A stretch of DNA of 64,000 nt from Prevotella amnii DSM 23384 = JCM 14753 (GCF_000378745.1 NZ_KB905269.1:58719-122718); one strand, 5' to 3'. Positions 36,651-45,959 are shown, counted from the stretch's first letter. A program made the numbers and translations. Notes: a model not told the origin generated them from the letters alone.

Positions 36651-38972
36651 ATGAAAAGTATAAAAATATTTTTCTTTCTAATGGTGCTTTTTACCATTAG
36701 TGTTAGCTGTTCGGACGAAATACTTCCCGAGCCTAATATAAAAGGAAAAGAAGCAAGTAAGAAATGTGCCACATCTGTTATTACCATTGAGAGTGGTAGT
36801 GCAGGGGTAGTTTTACCACAGAGGGATATGTTCTTATCGCAACAGCCTTCTTCGCGTGCCACTGTTGTCATGAACGAGATGTTTGAGCTTACAGAGGATA
36901 ACAGTTTTGAGACAGACGCTTACCTTATCAAGGAAGACGATGAGGAAGACGACAACAATAATCGCAAGTTGGCATATCTGCATATTCGCTGGACAAGTAA
37001 GAGTAAAACCTTAAACGGCTGGCACTTGAGCACTTACTGCCCTAAGATAACCTTAGAGTGGATTAACAAAAAAAGTGTAGACATTAACCCTGGCGAAAAC
37101 TGGTATATTGCTGGCATTGTAGGCGGAGATATGGAAAGAGAAAAAGGCATTCCCAACACTGTAGAGTTTTATGGGCAAGATGGTAAAAAGCCAAAGGTGC
37201 TAAACGGATCTGTTGCAGGTAGTAGCACAAAACATGAGTTTAATGTGCCCTTTGTAGCCAACTGGGTAAAGGTGGATATTAAGGGTAAGAACAAAATAGA
37301 TTTCCATAACATGCGCTTTGAGCCGCAAGGTGTAGTGTTTAAGGTGAAGGTTAAGCGTAGCGATAAGCTGTTAAAGCCAGAAGAACACCAGTATATGTTT
37401 TCCAGTACTGGGCTGTCACCAAATGGTTTTTTCTGTTTTGTAAACTATGATAAAGAAAAAGATCCGCTACAGAAAAACTCTGTCAGAGTGTCGCACAAGA
37501 ATAATGTAAAAGACTATTGGGTGTGGCACCACCCGACAGATGATCGCTATTTAGGTGAAGGACCTGAAACACAGATGAACAATCGTATTATGGCAAGCTT
37601 AAAAGAATATCAGTTCTCAAAAGTTTCGGAGCTGCGTTATAGATATACTTACTCCTCTGCTGAAGTAACAGGTAAAGACTATGACGAGTTTTATGTGTGG
37701 GGAATGCCTATAAACGGGGGCGAGTATGTAGACATCTTCTCATATAAAGGGAAGGGTAATAAGGATAAAGCTGAGTGCGACTATTCTAAGGCAAAGATCT
37801 CTTTAGATAATACTACTGCCATTACATCTGCTCATGGTGGTTTCATGCTGGGCTGGCTCAATGGTCAAGGCAAAGTACGGGGAGAGTTTCTCTGTGGCAC
37901 ACCGCATACTAACGAATACCAACGCGTAGATAGCTGGGAAGGTTATAAAGGAAAGGTGATAGAGGTAAACTTAAAGGAGATGTTTCCGGGAGATAACCGC
38001 TATAAGTGGCGTGTGCCGTTGGCACGTATGGCAAAATCGAACTTGGCTGTGCCTGAGAGAGTTTTTACAGAGATAGATGAAAAAGATTTAGTATTTACTA
38101 ACGACATAGAGCCACACAGCGGAAAAGGAAAGTTTGATCAGAAGCATCTTCAAATATTAGTAGAAGCAGGGAAAGCACCTAAGGGGTATCATATACCATC
38201 TATACAGGAGCTTGGAGCGGCATTGCCCTATGTGACAGAAAAATGTTATGCCGATTGGCAGGTAATGAAAAAAGATCTTGAGGGCAGAAACCTTGGCTTT
38301 ACTGATAGCAAAAGCCCTGAAGGTCCTCAGCTTGATGGCTATTTCAAGGAGTGGCTTCAGCTTAAAGACTTGCAAGGATTCTCCGCACCATCGCTCTACA
38401 ACAGCATATATAAGACAGTAATAGACGGAAATAGTAAGGTGATATATGGCATACGCTTTGAGCATGTCCGTAGCAAAGATAACAAAGACCTCACGGGCAA
38501 TCGCTATCGCTGTGCTTATCGCTTCGTAATACACACAGAAGACAAAAACGGGTGTAATGTAGATGGGCGTGGACGCAGACTTGCCATTACTGCACGGTGG
38601 ATAGGTAACCTTCCTATAACCATTGACGAGATATCAAATCCTGAATATTGGAATAAAAACAACAGCAATGACGTTGTTCGCATACTTAACGATGACGGTG
38701 ACAGTAAAGGATTGAAAATAATTGATGACGCTTGCTACTTTTCGGCAACGAAAAAACGAGAAGGTGACTTATACGACGACGGAGATCCTAATAAAGTTTA
38801 TTATTGTCGCTATTTTCACCCCAATGGTTTTTATCGAGGTAATATGACAAAAGGATATGCAGTTAGAGGTTCTATCCGTTGTTTTGCTAACTGGTCTCTT
38901 AGCGAAAAAGACTCTATAGCGCCACGTCAGCAACGCATTACAGGGGCGCACAACGAGGAATATTATAAATAA
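36651..38972 (+). CDS. large surface lipoprotein, C-terminal FISUMP-like domain
   Basis: A lipoprotein signal (KIFFFLMVLFTISVSC, Cys20) is followed by an acidic SDE stretch, which in Bacteroidetes favours export to the cell surface. Residues about 40-480 are beta-rich with no family I can name. The last 270 residues contain GYHIPSIQELGAALPY and end GYAVRGSIRCFANW, resembling the FISUMP/major paralogous domain of fimbrillin-like proteins. A structural or adhesive surface role is inferred. It is probably cotranscribed with the small peptide upstream. Confidence 0.65.
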   Translation: MKSIKIFFFLMVLFTISVSCSDEILPEPNIKGKEASKKCATSVITIESGSAGVVLPQRDMFLSQQPSSRATVVMNEMFELTEDNSFETDAYLIKEDDEEDDNNNRKLAYLHIRWTSKSKTLNGWHLSTYCPKITLEWINKKSVDINPGENWYIAGIVGGDMEREKGIPNTVEFYGQDGKKPKVLNGSVAGSSTKHEFNVPFVANWVKVDIKGKNKIDFHNMRFEPQGVVFKVKVKRSDKLLKPEEHQYMFSSTGLSPNGFFCFVNYDKEKDPLQKNSVRVSHKNNVKDYWVWHHPTDDRYLGEGPETQMNNRIMASLKEYQFSKVSELRYRYTYSSAEVTGKDYDEFYVWGMPINGGEYVDIFSYKGKGNKDKAECDYSKAKISLDNTTAITSAHGGFMLGWLNGQGKVRGEFLCGTPHTNEYQRVDSWEGYKGKVIEVNLKEMFPGDNRYKWRVPLARMAKSNLAVPERVFTEIDEKDLVFTNDIEPHSGKGKFDQKHLQILVEAGKAPKGYHIPSIQELGAALPYVTEKCYADWQVMKKDLEGRNLGFTDSKSPEGPQLDGYFKEWLQLKDLQGFSAPSLYNSIYKTVIDGNSKVIYGIRFEHVRSKDNKDLTGNRYRCAYRFVIHTEDKNGCNVDGRGRRLAITARWIGNLPITIDEISNPEYWNKNNSNDVVRILNDDGDSKGLKIIDDACYFSATKKREGDLYDDGDPNKVYYCRYFHPNGFYRGNMTKGYAVRGSIRCFANWSLSEKDSIAPRQQRITGAHNEEYYK

Positions 38973-39092
38973 AGGTTAGTGCTTTTCCTCCTTGACAAGA
39001 TAACATTATAATAGTGTAGATGACGCTTTGATAAGCGTTCGCGTAAAAGGCTTGTTATCAAATAGTTATCTTTATGAAAGGAGTGCTTTTGT

Positions 39093-39174
39093 AAAAGGTG
39101 ATGTTTTATAGCAGAAAAGATGATGTTTTAAGGGTTAAAAGGTGATGTTTTAGAGGGTAAAACATCACCTTTTA
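39093..39174. repeat. cluster of AAAAGGTGATGTTTTA repeats
   Basis: Three direct copies (39093-39108; 39115-39130 with A for G at position 6; 39137-39152) and one inverted copy (39158-39174) occur in 82 bp. Copies 3 and 4 form a perfect hairpin with a GAGGG loop, placed between the ends of the lipoprotein (+) and HAD (-) genes, so it may also act as a two-way terminator. The same unit forms the hairpin at 8994-9030. Confidence 0.75.
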
Positions 39175-39211
39175 TAAATGTATGGTTGTGGTATGTTTTT
39201 TATAGAGGTTT

Positions 39212-40024
39212 TTATAAGATAAAAGTGTCTATTACTTTAGCCACTCCGTCTTCCTCGTTAGATAGTGTAACATAGTCCGCTTTAAGGCGAATATCTTCGT
39301 TAGCATTCGCCATAGCTACTCCCAGCCCTGCGTATTTTATCATGCTAAGGTCGTTATATCCATCGCCACAAGCTATTATTTCTTCTCTTTTAATGTTTGT
39401 GAGCTTTAGCAGTTTGGCTATAGAGAGAGCCTTATCTACATTTAGTGGTACGCATTCAAGGAAATAATCAGCCGACCTGTATATGCTCATCTTCCCTTCG
39501 AGCGTCTTTGATAGTTCTGTTTCTAATAGGTGTAGCGGTGTAGGGTCTCCCACGATAAGACATTTGTTAATGGGGTAGACTATCTGTTTTAGAAAGTTGG
39601 GATATAGGGTTATGGGTAGCTTGTTGATACGTGCTTCTTCTTTCACATATTTATCTTGTGTAGAAGTAGCAGCTATTTCTTCTCCCTGATATGTAAGTAT
39701 GTTCATGTGGTGTTCTATGGCTTTTTCATATAGCGTAGGAACAAGCTCTAAGGGTAGTGTTTGCTCGAAGAGTGTGTTGCCAGAGGCACAGTCTATAATC
39801 TTTGCTCCGTTAAAGGCAAGAATGTATCCGTGGTATTGTTTTAGTTGTAGCTCTTGTGCTAAGGGTGCTATGCCGTATGTAGGTCTGCCAGAAGCTAAAA
39901 CGATGCGTATGCCTTGTTCTTGTGCGCGTATAAGTGCGTTTTTAGTTTTAGGGGTTATTACCTTTTTGTTATTTGTTAGTGTGCCGTCTAAGTCGAGCAC
40001 TATCATTTTATATTTTTTCTTCAT
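39212..40024 (-). CDS. Cof-type HAD-IIB phosphatase
   Basis: The 270-residue enzyme has motif I KMIVLDLDGTLTNNKK, motif II LASGRPTYG and motif IV ACGDGYNDLSMIKYAGLGVAMANA. The C2B cap places it with Cof/YidA-type sugar or cofactor phosphatases; the substrate is unknown. I start at the ATG at 40024, directly before motif I and 43 bp downstream of a minus-strand -7 box. The frame extends to 40270, but those residues cross the promoter. Confidence 0.88.
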   Translation of the reverse strand: MKKKYKMIVLDLDGTLTNNKKVITPKTKNALIRAQEQGIRIVLASGRPTYGIAPLAQELQLKQYHGYILAFNGAKIIDCASGNTLFEQTLPLELVPTLYEKAIEHHMNILTYQGEEIAATSTQDKYVKEEARINKLPITLYPNFLKQIVYPINKCLIVGDPTPLHLLETELSKTLEGKMSIYRSADYFLECVPLNVDKALSIAKLLKLTNIKREEIIACGDGYNDLSMIKYAGLGVAMANANEDIRLKADYVTLSNEEDGVAKVIDTFIL

Positions 40025-40066
40025 TTTGTTTTTTGGAAATATTTTTTTGTGTGTTAAAATATTTTG

Positions 40067-40074
40067 CAAAGGTA
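40067..40074 (-). promoter_or_regulatory. -7 element of the HAD phosphatase gene
   Basis: The minus strand reads TACCTTTG followed by CAAAA, about 43 bp upstream of the ATG at 40024. Confidence 0.6.
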
Positions 40075-40201
40075 ATCTTTTTGTATTGTATAAAGGTGTG
40101 TCTGTGTTTTTTGTTATGTAAAAATATGTATATGAAATGTGTGTTAAAGTTATAAAAAAGCTATATTTAACGTTTATGATAGTTTTTTGTGTGCCTGTTG
40201 C

Positions 40202-40233
40202 TTTGGTTAAGCCAAAATAAAATATTACTTTTG
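40202..40233 (+). promoter_or_regulatory. promoter of class II aldolase gene
   Basis: TTTG at 40202-40205, a 20-bp spacer, then TACTTTTG at 40226-40233. The ATG is 49 bp downstream. Confidence 0.75.
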
Positions 40234-40282
40234 TATCGACCAAACGGAATAATTCGTTTAATTTAAACATATAATAAAAGTT

Positions 40283-41296
40283 ATGGTAGTAGATTACAAA
40301 AAATTAGGTCTTGTAAACACACGCGAGATGTTTAAAAAGGCTGTAGTTGGTGGTTATGCTATTCCAGCGTTCAACTTCAACAATCTTGAGCAGCTTCAGG
40401 CTATCGTTAAGGCTTCTTCAGAATTAAGATCCCCAGTTATCATTCAGGTATCTAAGGGTGCTCGTAAATATGCAAATGCTACATTGCTTCGCTATATGGC
40501 AGAGGGTGCAGTGGCATACGCTAAGGAGCTTGGTTGCAAGCATCCTGAGATTGTAGTTCACCTTGACCATGGCGATAGCTTTGAGACATGTAAAAGTTGT
40601 ATCGACTCTGGTTTTTCTTCAGTAATGATTGATGGCTCTGCTCTTCCTTATGAGGAGAATGTCGCTTTAACAAAGAAGGTGGTAGACTATGCTCATCAGT
40701 TTGATGTAACTGTAGAAGGTGAGCTTGGTGTTCTTGCAGGTGTAGAGGACGATGTAGTAGCAGAGGTTTCTCACTATACAAAGCCAGAGGAGGTTGTAGA
40801 TTTTGCTACCCGTACAGGTTGCGATTCGTTGGCTATCTCTATAGGTACATCACATGGTGCTTACAAGTTTACCCCAGAGCAGTGTACACGCGATCCTAAG
40901 ACAGGCCGTTTAGTACCTCCTCCATTGGCATTCGATGTGTTGGCAGCTATTGAGAAGAAGCTCCCAGGCTTCCCTATCGTTCTTCATGGTTCATCTTCTG
41001 TTCCTCAGAAGTATGTTGATATTATTAATGCTCATGGTGGTAAGTTGCCAAACGCTGTAGGTATTCCAGAGGAGCAGCTACGTCGTGCAGCTAAGAGTGC
41101 AGTATGTAAGATCAATATCGATTCCGACTCTCGTTTAGCATTTACCGCTGGTGTTCGTGAGACATTTGATGAGCACCCAGAGTATTTCGATCCTCGTCAG
41201 TATTGTGGTAAGGCTCGTGAGTATATGGAAGAACTATACAAAGAGAAGATAAAAGATGTTTTAGGTTCAGACTACAAGTTGACTAATATAGATTAA
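40283..41296 (+). CDS. fba: class II fructose-bisphosphate aldolase
   Basis: The 337-residue zinc enzyme has GGYAIPAFNFNNLEQLQAIV, zinc-binding HLDHGDSFETCKSCIDSGFSSVMIDGS, VEGELGVLAGVEDDV, ISIGTSHGAYK and VLHGSSSVP, plus KINIDSDSRLAFT. It cleaves fructose-1,6-bisphosphate in glycolysis and forms it in gluconeogenesis, upstream of the FBPase encoded at 6 kb. It has its own promoter and a strong terminator, so it is monocistronic. Confidence 0.95.
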   Translation: MVVDYKKLGLVNTREMFKKAVVGGYAIPAFNFNNLEQLQAIVKASSELRSPVIIQVSKGARKYANATLLRYMAEGAVAYAKELGCKHPEIVVHLDHGDSFETCKSCIDSGFSSVMIDGSALPYEENVALTKKVVDYAHQFDVTVEGELGVLAGVEDDVVAEVSHYTKPEEVVDFATRTGCDSLAISIGTSHGAYKFTPEQCTRDPKTGRLVPPPLAFDVLAAIEKKLPGFPIVLHGSSSVPQKYVDIINAHGGKLPNAVGIPEEQLRRAAKSAVCKINIDSDSRLAFTAGVRETFDEHPEYFDPRQYCGKAREYMEELYKEKIKDVLGSDYKLTNID

Positions 41297-41328
41297 TAAT
41301 TTTTTTATTCATTTTAATAATTAGTTTG

Positions 41329-41366
41329 GGTGGTAAGCTCTTTTTTAGGGTTTACCACCTTTTTTT
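41329..41366 (+). terminator. terminator of fba
   Basis: GGTGGTAA (41329-41336) pairs with TTACCACC (41352-41359) and is followed by seven Ts. Confidence 0.85.
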
Positions 41367-41383
41367 GTTTTATAGTGATGTTA

Positions 41384-43189
41384 TTATCCTTTTAGTATGT
41401 CTTTAAGTAGATAGGTTGCGTTTTGGTTTCGTGCCACTCCTTTTGTTATTTTGTATGAGTAAGTAATGTTATTTCCTAATTCTATTTCGAAGCAGTAGTT
41501 GTGAAAGCGTTTATCTGTTTCCATTTTAGATAGTTCTAAGTCGTGTGTAGCAATGATGCCTGTAACATTTCTTTTAGCTACATATTCTAAGAATAGTCGT
41601 GAGCCGTTAAGTTTGTCAAGCGAGTTAGTGCCTTTAAGTATTTCGTCTAAAATGATGAGGTTTGGCATTGTTGGCTGTAGAGATGATATGAGAAGTTTTA
41701 GTCGGAGTAGCTCAGCGTTAAAGTATGATATTCCTTTAGCAAGGTCATCTGTAGTGCGCATACTTGTAAAGAGGTGGAAAATAGATACTGTTAGGCTATC
41801 TGCAAAGACCGGTAGTCCGTTCATAGCCAGTATATAGTTAATGCCTATAGTGCGTAGGAAGGTGCTTTTGCCTGCCATGTTAGCTCCTGTTATTATGTAA
41901 TATGATAGTGGCTCTATGTAAAAATTGTTTTTTACAGCATTTTCTCCTAAGAAAGGGTGATATATGTTATCAGCTTTAAACACTACTTCTTTGCTCTGTA
42001 CGATGTTGGCATCGGTGGCTTTGTCTTCATTTAGTCTGAAGTTTGCCATACTTATCAAAGCGTCAAAGGTGCTGACGTCATTTATCCAGCTTTCAGTGTT
42101 TAGCTTAATGTTAGCTTGTAAGTTAGCAAAGGAGCATAATATAGAAAGGTCTGTTAGCTTTAGTGTGTTTAGTAGTACCACTCCAAACTCATTACTTCTA
42201 CCATCTATCTTTTGTAAAAGTCTCTGTATACATTCAAAAGCCTTCAAAGCCCCGATAAGGTGTGTTTTTATTTGTTTTAGTTCTTCAGCTTTGTCTGTAT
42301 TAACATTTTCTATGAGGCGTATTATCCTAAGGTAGCTGTTTGTGTTGTTTAGTATGCCTTGTAAGGCGTTGTTGACGAGCTTTATATAGCGGTAGGAAGC
42401 GAAAAAGGACACACAAAAGTTAGTTACCGCCCAAGTAATAGGTATGGAAAAAGAGCAATATCCCATGAATGAGCATAGTATAGCGATGTAGAAGCCCACT
42501 AAGCTAATGCGTCTTAGCCATGTAAAGGGTGTAAAAGAAAAGAGGCGTGGTACGTTTATCTGGCTTATTTTTTCTAACATCATCTTTATAGCGTTAGTAT
42601 CTATGGTTTTTGATGCTCCTATGGCTTTAAACTGTGTGATAAGAGGCTCATCGGCAGATAGTGTTTTTATGCTTAGTGTTCGTTGTTTTATTTGTTTTAT
42701 TTTTGATATTTTGTTACTTTCGGTGTTTTCTTCAGCAAGGCATGCTGCTAAATAATCGGCTCCTGTGGTAGTAATACATCTGTTTATGCGTTGGAAGAGT
42801 GATTGATTTCCAAAGATGTCTATGTTAAGCGTAAAGGGGTGGTTGGCATCTATATATTTGTTACCTTGGTCAAAGCATGAGAAGTCTCCGTTAAAATAAT
42901 CCACTTCTTGCTGATATGTCTTTTTTAGAGAGGTAAGGTTTTCTATATTTTCAGAGTTTTTCCCGTCATAATAGCGTGTTAATATATATAGAGCCAAGCA
43001 TATCCCACTTCCTAATAAGTTCCATAAGCTGTTGGTATATAATATGTATAATACTATAAAAGCTATTATGCCGATAAATGTAGTTATCTCGCAAATGATG
43101 TAAGAGGTGTTTTTTGCTTTTAAGCTCGTTATGTTTTCTTTTAGCTTAAGTATTTGCTCTTTATAGTAAGCATTTAATGTTTTGTTCAT
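41384..43189 (-). CDS. membrane-anchored MutS-like ATPase
   Basis: The 601-residue protein has two N-terminal transmembrane helices (about 30-75), a second hydrophobic pair (about 225-265), a MutS-III-like helical region, and a C-terminal MutS ATPase: Walker A GANMAGKSTF, TDDLAKGISYFNAEL, Walker B LIILDEILKGTN and THDLEL. It lacks the mismatch-recognition domain with the Phe-x-Glu motif, so it is not a mismatch-repair MutS. This membrane-tethered type recurs in Bacteroidetes; its role is unknown to me. Confidence 0.82.
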   Translation of the reverse strand: MNKTLNAYYKEQILKLKENITSLKAKNTSYIICEITTFIGIIAFIVLYILYTNSLWNLLGSGICLALYILTRYYDGKNSENIENLTSLKKTYQQEVDYFNGDFSCFDQGNKYIDANHPFTLNIDIFGNQSLFQRINRCITTTGADYLAACLAEENTESNKISKIKQIKQRTLSIKTLSADEPLITQFKAIGASKTIDTNAIKMMLEKISQINVPRLFSFTPFTWLRRISLVGFYIAILCSFMGYCSFSIPITWAVTNFCVSFFASYRYIKLVNNALQGILNNTNSYLRIIRLIENVNTDKAEELKQIKTHLIGALKAFECIQRLLQKIDGRSNEFGVVLLNTLKLTDLSILCSFANLQANIKLNTESWINDVSTFDALISMANFRLNEDKATDANIVQSKEVVFKADNIYHPFLGENAVKNNFYIEPLSYYIITGANMAGKSTFLRTIGINYILAMNGLPVFADSLTVSIFHLFTSMRTTDDLAKGISYFNAELLRLKLLISSLQPTMPNLIILDEILKGTNSLDKLNGSRLFLEYVAKRNVTGIIATHDLELSKMETDKRFHNYCFEIELGNNITYSYKITKGVARNQNATYLLKDILKG

Positions 43190-43314
43190 AATTTTAATGA
43201 GTTTAAAAGATTTTTATAGCCTAAATGAGGTTATGGCTTTGTTTTCTTTTCTGTTTTCTTATCGGCATATATCTTGCCTTTGTAGTTTTGTAATATCCCT
43301 TTAAGGTTTTCTTG

Positions 43315-43322
43315 CAAAGATA
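43315..43322 (-). promoter_or_regulatory. -7 element of the MutS-like gene
   Basis: The minus strand reads TATCTTTG followed by CAAGAA, about 126 bp upstream of the ATG at 43189. Confidence 0.6.
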
Positions 43323-43687
43323 AGCAATTTTTTCTTCATAATAAGCTAATATTGTTTTAGTATATAATCATTTCTATTGCTGATAGCTTAAAGGTTTTCT
43401 ATATAAGCCCCTCCCTTTTCGCTTAGTATGGTTTGTTTATGTAAAAGACGAGTGAACAGGTTTTAGAGCATCAAGGTTAGGTGAAAAAAGCGTTAAAACT
43501 TATAGTTTTCTTATCTGTCATAGTTTCTTTAAATTTCAACAAAAATATAAAATAAAGGTTTGTATTATCCTGCTTAGGTTGCATTAGTGATATTTTTTTT
43601 GTTATTTTGCGTCATAATTATCTTTTTTATGAATACTAATAAGTGTTTTTTGTAAAGGTAAGGGCATGTTTTTTTTTGATAAAATTC

Positions 43688-43718
43688 TTGGTGGTTCAAT
43701 TTTTATTAGATACATTTG
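43688..43718 (+). promoter_or_regulatory. candidate gdhA promoter
   Basis: TTG at 43688-43690, a 20-bp spacer, then TACATTTG at 43711-43718; the ATG is 58 bp downstream. Confidence 0.5.
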
Positions 43719-43775
43719 TTGCATCATTTTGACATAGTGATATAACTAACATAAACAATAAAAATATAAGCTACT

Positions 43776-45119
43776 ATGGAAGTCAAAAAAATTATGCAAG
43801 GCTTGGAACAAAAGCATCCAGGCGAGTCAGAGTACTTACAAGCAGTACAAGAGGTCTTAGAATCGATAGAAGAGGTTTATAACCAGCACCCAGAGTTTGA
43901 AAAAGCTAAGATTATAGAGAGAATGGTGGAGCCGGATCGTATATTTACATTCCGTGTAACATGGATAGACGATGCAGGTAAAGTGCAGACAAATCTTGGT
44001 TATAGGGTTCAGTTTAATAGTGCGATAGGTCCTTATAAGGGTGGTTTGCGCTTCCATAAGGCAGTAACTCCTTCTATGCTTAAGTTCTTAGGTTTTGAGC
44101 AAACCTTTAAGAATGCTCTAACAACGTTACCAATGGGTGGCGGTAAGGGTGGTTCCGACTTTGATCCTGTAGGCAAATCAGATGCAGAAATTATGCGTTT
44201 TTGCCAAGCCTTCATGTTAGAGTTGCGCCATAATATAGGTCCAGATCAGGATATTCCTGCAGGCGATGTTGGTGTAGGTGGTCGTGAGATAGGTTACCTT
44301 AACGGTATGTATCAGAAGCTTACGCGTAGATATCACACAGGAGTATTAACAGGTAAGGGTATTACGTGGGGAGGATCTTTCTTCCGTCCTGAGGCTACTG
44401 GTTACGGTGCTCTTTATTTTGCTCAGCACATGTTAAAGAAAGCTGGTAAGGAGATAAAGGGAAAGAAGATTGCTCTTTCTGGTTTTGGTAATGTAGCATG
44501 GGGTGCTGCTTTAAAGACTTTGGAGTTAGGTGGTAAGGTTGTAGCTATTTCTGGTCCTGATGGTGTTTGCGAATTCCCAGAGGGTATTACAACAGAGATG
44601 ATAGACTATATGCTTGAAATGCGTGCTTCTAATCGTAATAAGGTAGAGGATATGGCTACTAAGTTCCCAGACAAGGTTAAGTTTACTGCAGGTAAGAAGT
44701 CTTGGAGCGTGCCTTGTGATATTGCTTTGCCATGTGCTTTCCAAAATGAGTTAAGTGAAGACGATGCAAAGGAGCTTAAAGCAAATGGTTGCTGGTGCTG
44801 CTGCGAGGTTTCTAACATGGGCTGTCAGCCTGGTGCCATTCATTTCTTCCAAAAGAATGGTGTGCTATTTGCTCCCGGTAAAGCAGTAAATGCAGGTGGA
44901 GTAGCCACTTCTGGCCTTGAAATGACACAGAATGCAGCTCATTTAAACTGGGCTCCTGCAGAGGTAGATGCTAAGCTACACTGGATAATGGAGAGCATTC
45001 ATGAGCAGTGTGTTAGGTTTGGTACACAGCCTGATGGTACTGTAGACTATGTAAAGGGTGCTAATATAGCAGGCTTTATGAAGGTGGCTGAGGCAATGCT
45101 TGAGCAAGGTGTTATATAA
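43776..45119 (+). CDS. gdhA: NADP-type glutamate dehydrogenase
   Basis: The 447-residue hexameric-type GDH has GYRVQFNSAIGPYKGGLRFH, the catalytic Lys region PMGGGKGGSDFDP, PAGDVGVGGREIG, the Rossmann motif ALSGFGNVAWGAA, and NAGGVATSGLEM. It makes glutamate from 2-oxoglutarate and ammonia, the main ammonium-assimilation route in many Bacteroidales. The NADP assignment is from length and family. Confidence 0.94.
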   Translation: MEVKKIMQGLEQKHPGESEYLQAVQEVLESIEEVYNQHPEFEKAKIIERMVEPDRIFTFRVTWIDDAGKVQTNLGYRVQFNSAIGPYKGGLRFHKAVTPSMLKFLGFEQTFKNALTTLPMGGGKGGSDFDPVGKSDAEIMRFCQAFMLELRHNIGPDQDIPAGDVGVGGREIGYLNGMYQKLTRRYHTGVLTGKGITWGGSFFRPEATGYGALYFAQHMLKKAGKEIKGKKIALSGFGNVAWGAALKTLELGGKVVAISGPDGVCEFPEGITTEMIDYMLEMRASNRNKVEDMATKFPDKVKFTAGKKSWSVPCDIALPCAFQNELSEDDAKELKANGCWCCCEVSNMGCQPGAIHFFQKNGVLFAPGKAVNAGGVATSGLEMTQNAAHLNWAPAEVDAKLHWIMESIHEQCVRFGTQPDGTVDYVKGANIAGFMKVAEAMLEQGVI

Positions 45120-45123
45120 AAAG

Positions 45124-45179
45124 TTCTCTCCTGTCCCCCTCTCTTAAAAGTATGAGGGGGCATTTATTTAAGGAGAGAA
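45124..45179 (+). promoter_or_regulatory. nested hairpin between gdhA and rlpA
   Basis: An outer 9-bp stem (TTCTCTCCT 45124-45132 with AGGAGAGAA 45171-45179) encloses a 7-bp GC-rich stem (CCCCCTC 45135-45141 with GAGGGGG 45154-45160). The outer 3' arm contains AGGAGA, the only strong Shine-Dalgarno-like sequence near the rlpA ATG, 17-25 bp away. It could be a gdhA terminator lacking a T-run, or a structure controlling rlpA. Confidence 0.5.
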
Positions 45180-45195
45180 TGGGAAATAATATGTT

Positions 45196-45879
45196 ATGAA
45201 AAAAATCAGATCTCTCTTAATATTAATAATGTTATTTATAGGCTTTATCACTTCTACCCATTGCAAAGGGCAAACAAGTGGTAAAGCCTCTTATTATAGT
45301 AATAACCTTCATGGCAGAAGGATGAGTAATGGGCAGGTTTATAATAAGAATGATTTTACTTGTGCTCATAGAACGCTCCCTTTTGGTACTCGTTTAAAGG
45401 TAACAAATCCCAGAAGTGGTAAAACCATTACTGTGCGTGTTGCCGACCGTGGTCCTTTTGTGCGTGGGCGTATAATAGATCTTTCTTATGCAGCAGCTCG
45501 GGCTTTGGGTATAATATCGAGTGGTGTAGGATATGTGCGTATCGAGGTGATGCGAAATAAGACAGAGATACCTTATCCAAGTCCGGATATAGATAAGACT
45601 ATAGAGGTGCCAGAGGTGGAATATGGCTTAGCAGGAGTATGTTATGAGTTTATTCCAGAATGGGAAAAGGCTAAAGACGATAAGCCTGAAGAGGTGGAGC
45701 GTAAGGTGAATACTAAAGGCTTATCACGGAAGGCTGCTGTAAGCTATAATAAAAACAAGGCGTTTAGACGGTATCAGCAGCAAGAAACAATGAAAAGTTC
45801 TTCGAAAGAAGGAGCAAGTAAGTCGTGGACAGACTTCTTTAATAAGATAAAAAATGGTGTAACAGGTATATTTGAATAG
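45196..45879 (+). CDS. rlpA: RlpA-like protein (double-psi beta-barrel)
   Basis: A signal peptide (LLILIMLFIGFITSTHCKG) is followed by the RlpA DPBB domain: GKASYYSNNLHGRRMSNGQVYNKNDFTCAHRTLPFGTRLKVTNPRSGKTITVRVADRGPFV-type order with RIIDLSYAAARALG. The basic, Lys/Ser-rich C-terminus has no SPOR domain, unlike Escherichia coli RlpA. RlpA is a septal lytic transglycosylase in Pseudomonas; activity here is inferred. Confidence 0.82.
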   Translation: MKKIRSLLILIMLFIGFITSTHCKGQTSGKASYYSNNLHGRRMSNGQVYNKNDFTCAHRTLPFGTRLKVTNPRSGKTITVRVADRGPFVRGRIIDLSYAAARALGIISSGVGYVRIEVMRNKTEIPYPSPDIDKTIEVPEVEYGLAGVCYEFIPEWEKAKDDKPEEVERKVNTKGLSRKAAVSYNKNKAFRRYQQQETMKSSSKEGASKSWTDFFNKIKNGVTGIFE

Positions 45880-45959
45880 ATAGTGTTCCCTATATATGTG
45901 TTATATAGGGATAATGGTATATTACACCTAAGAGGAAGCTACTACATAGCTTAGTATTC

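Larger units (their letters stand above)
43190..43775. other. 586-bp divergent intergenic region
   Basis: It lies between the divergent MutS-like gene and gdhA. It holds a minus-strand -7 box (43315-43322) and the gdhA promoter (43688-43718). I found no gene or strong hairpin in the middle. Confidence 0.55.

Noticed and set aside
38157..38534. 125-codon minus-strand frame in the large lipoprotein gene
   Set aside because: It is shadow coding with no supporting signals.
39699..40121. 140-codon plus-strand frame opposite the HAD phosphatase gene
   Set aside because: The HAD motifs on the minus strand are certain; this frame has low-complexity Cys/Phe/Ser composition typical of a shadow.
40025..40270. 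N-terminal extension of the HAD phosphatase
   Set aside because: It would translate through the -7 box at 40067-40074, and the family begins just before the KMIVLDLDGT motif.
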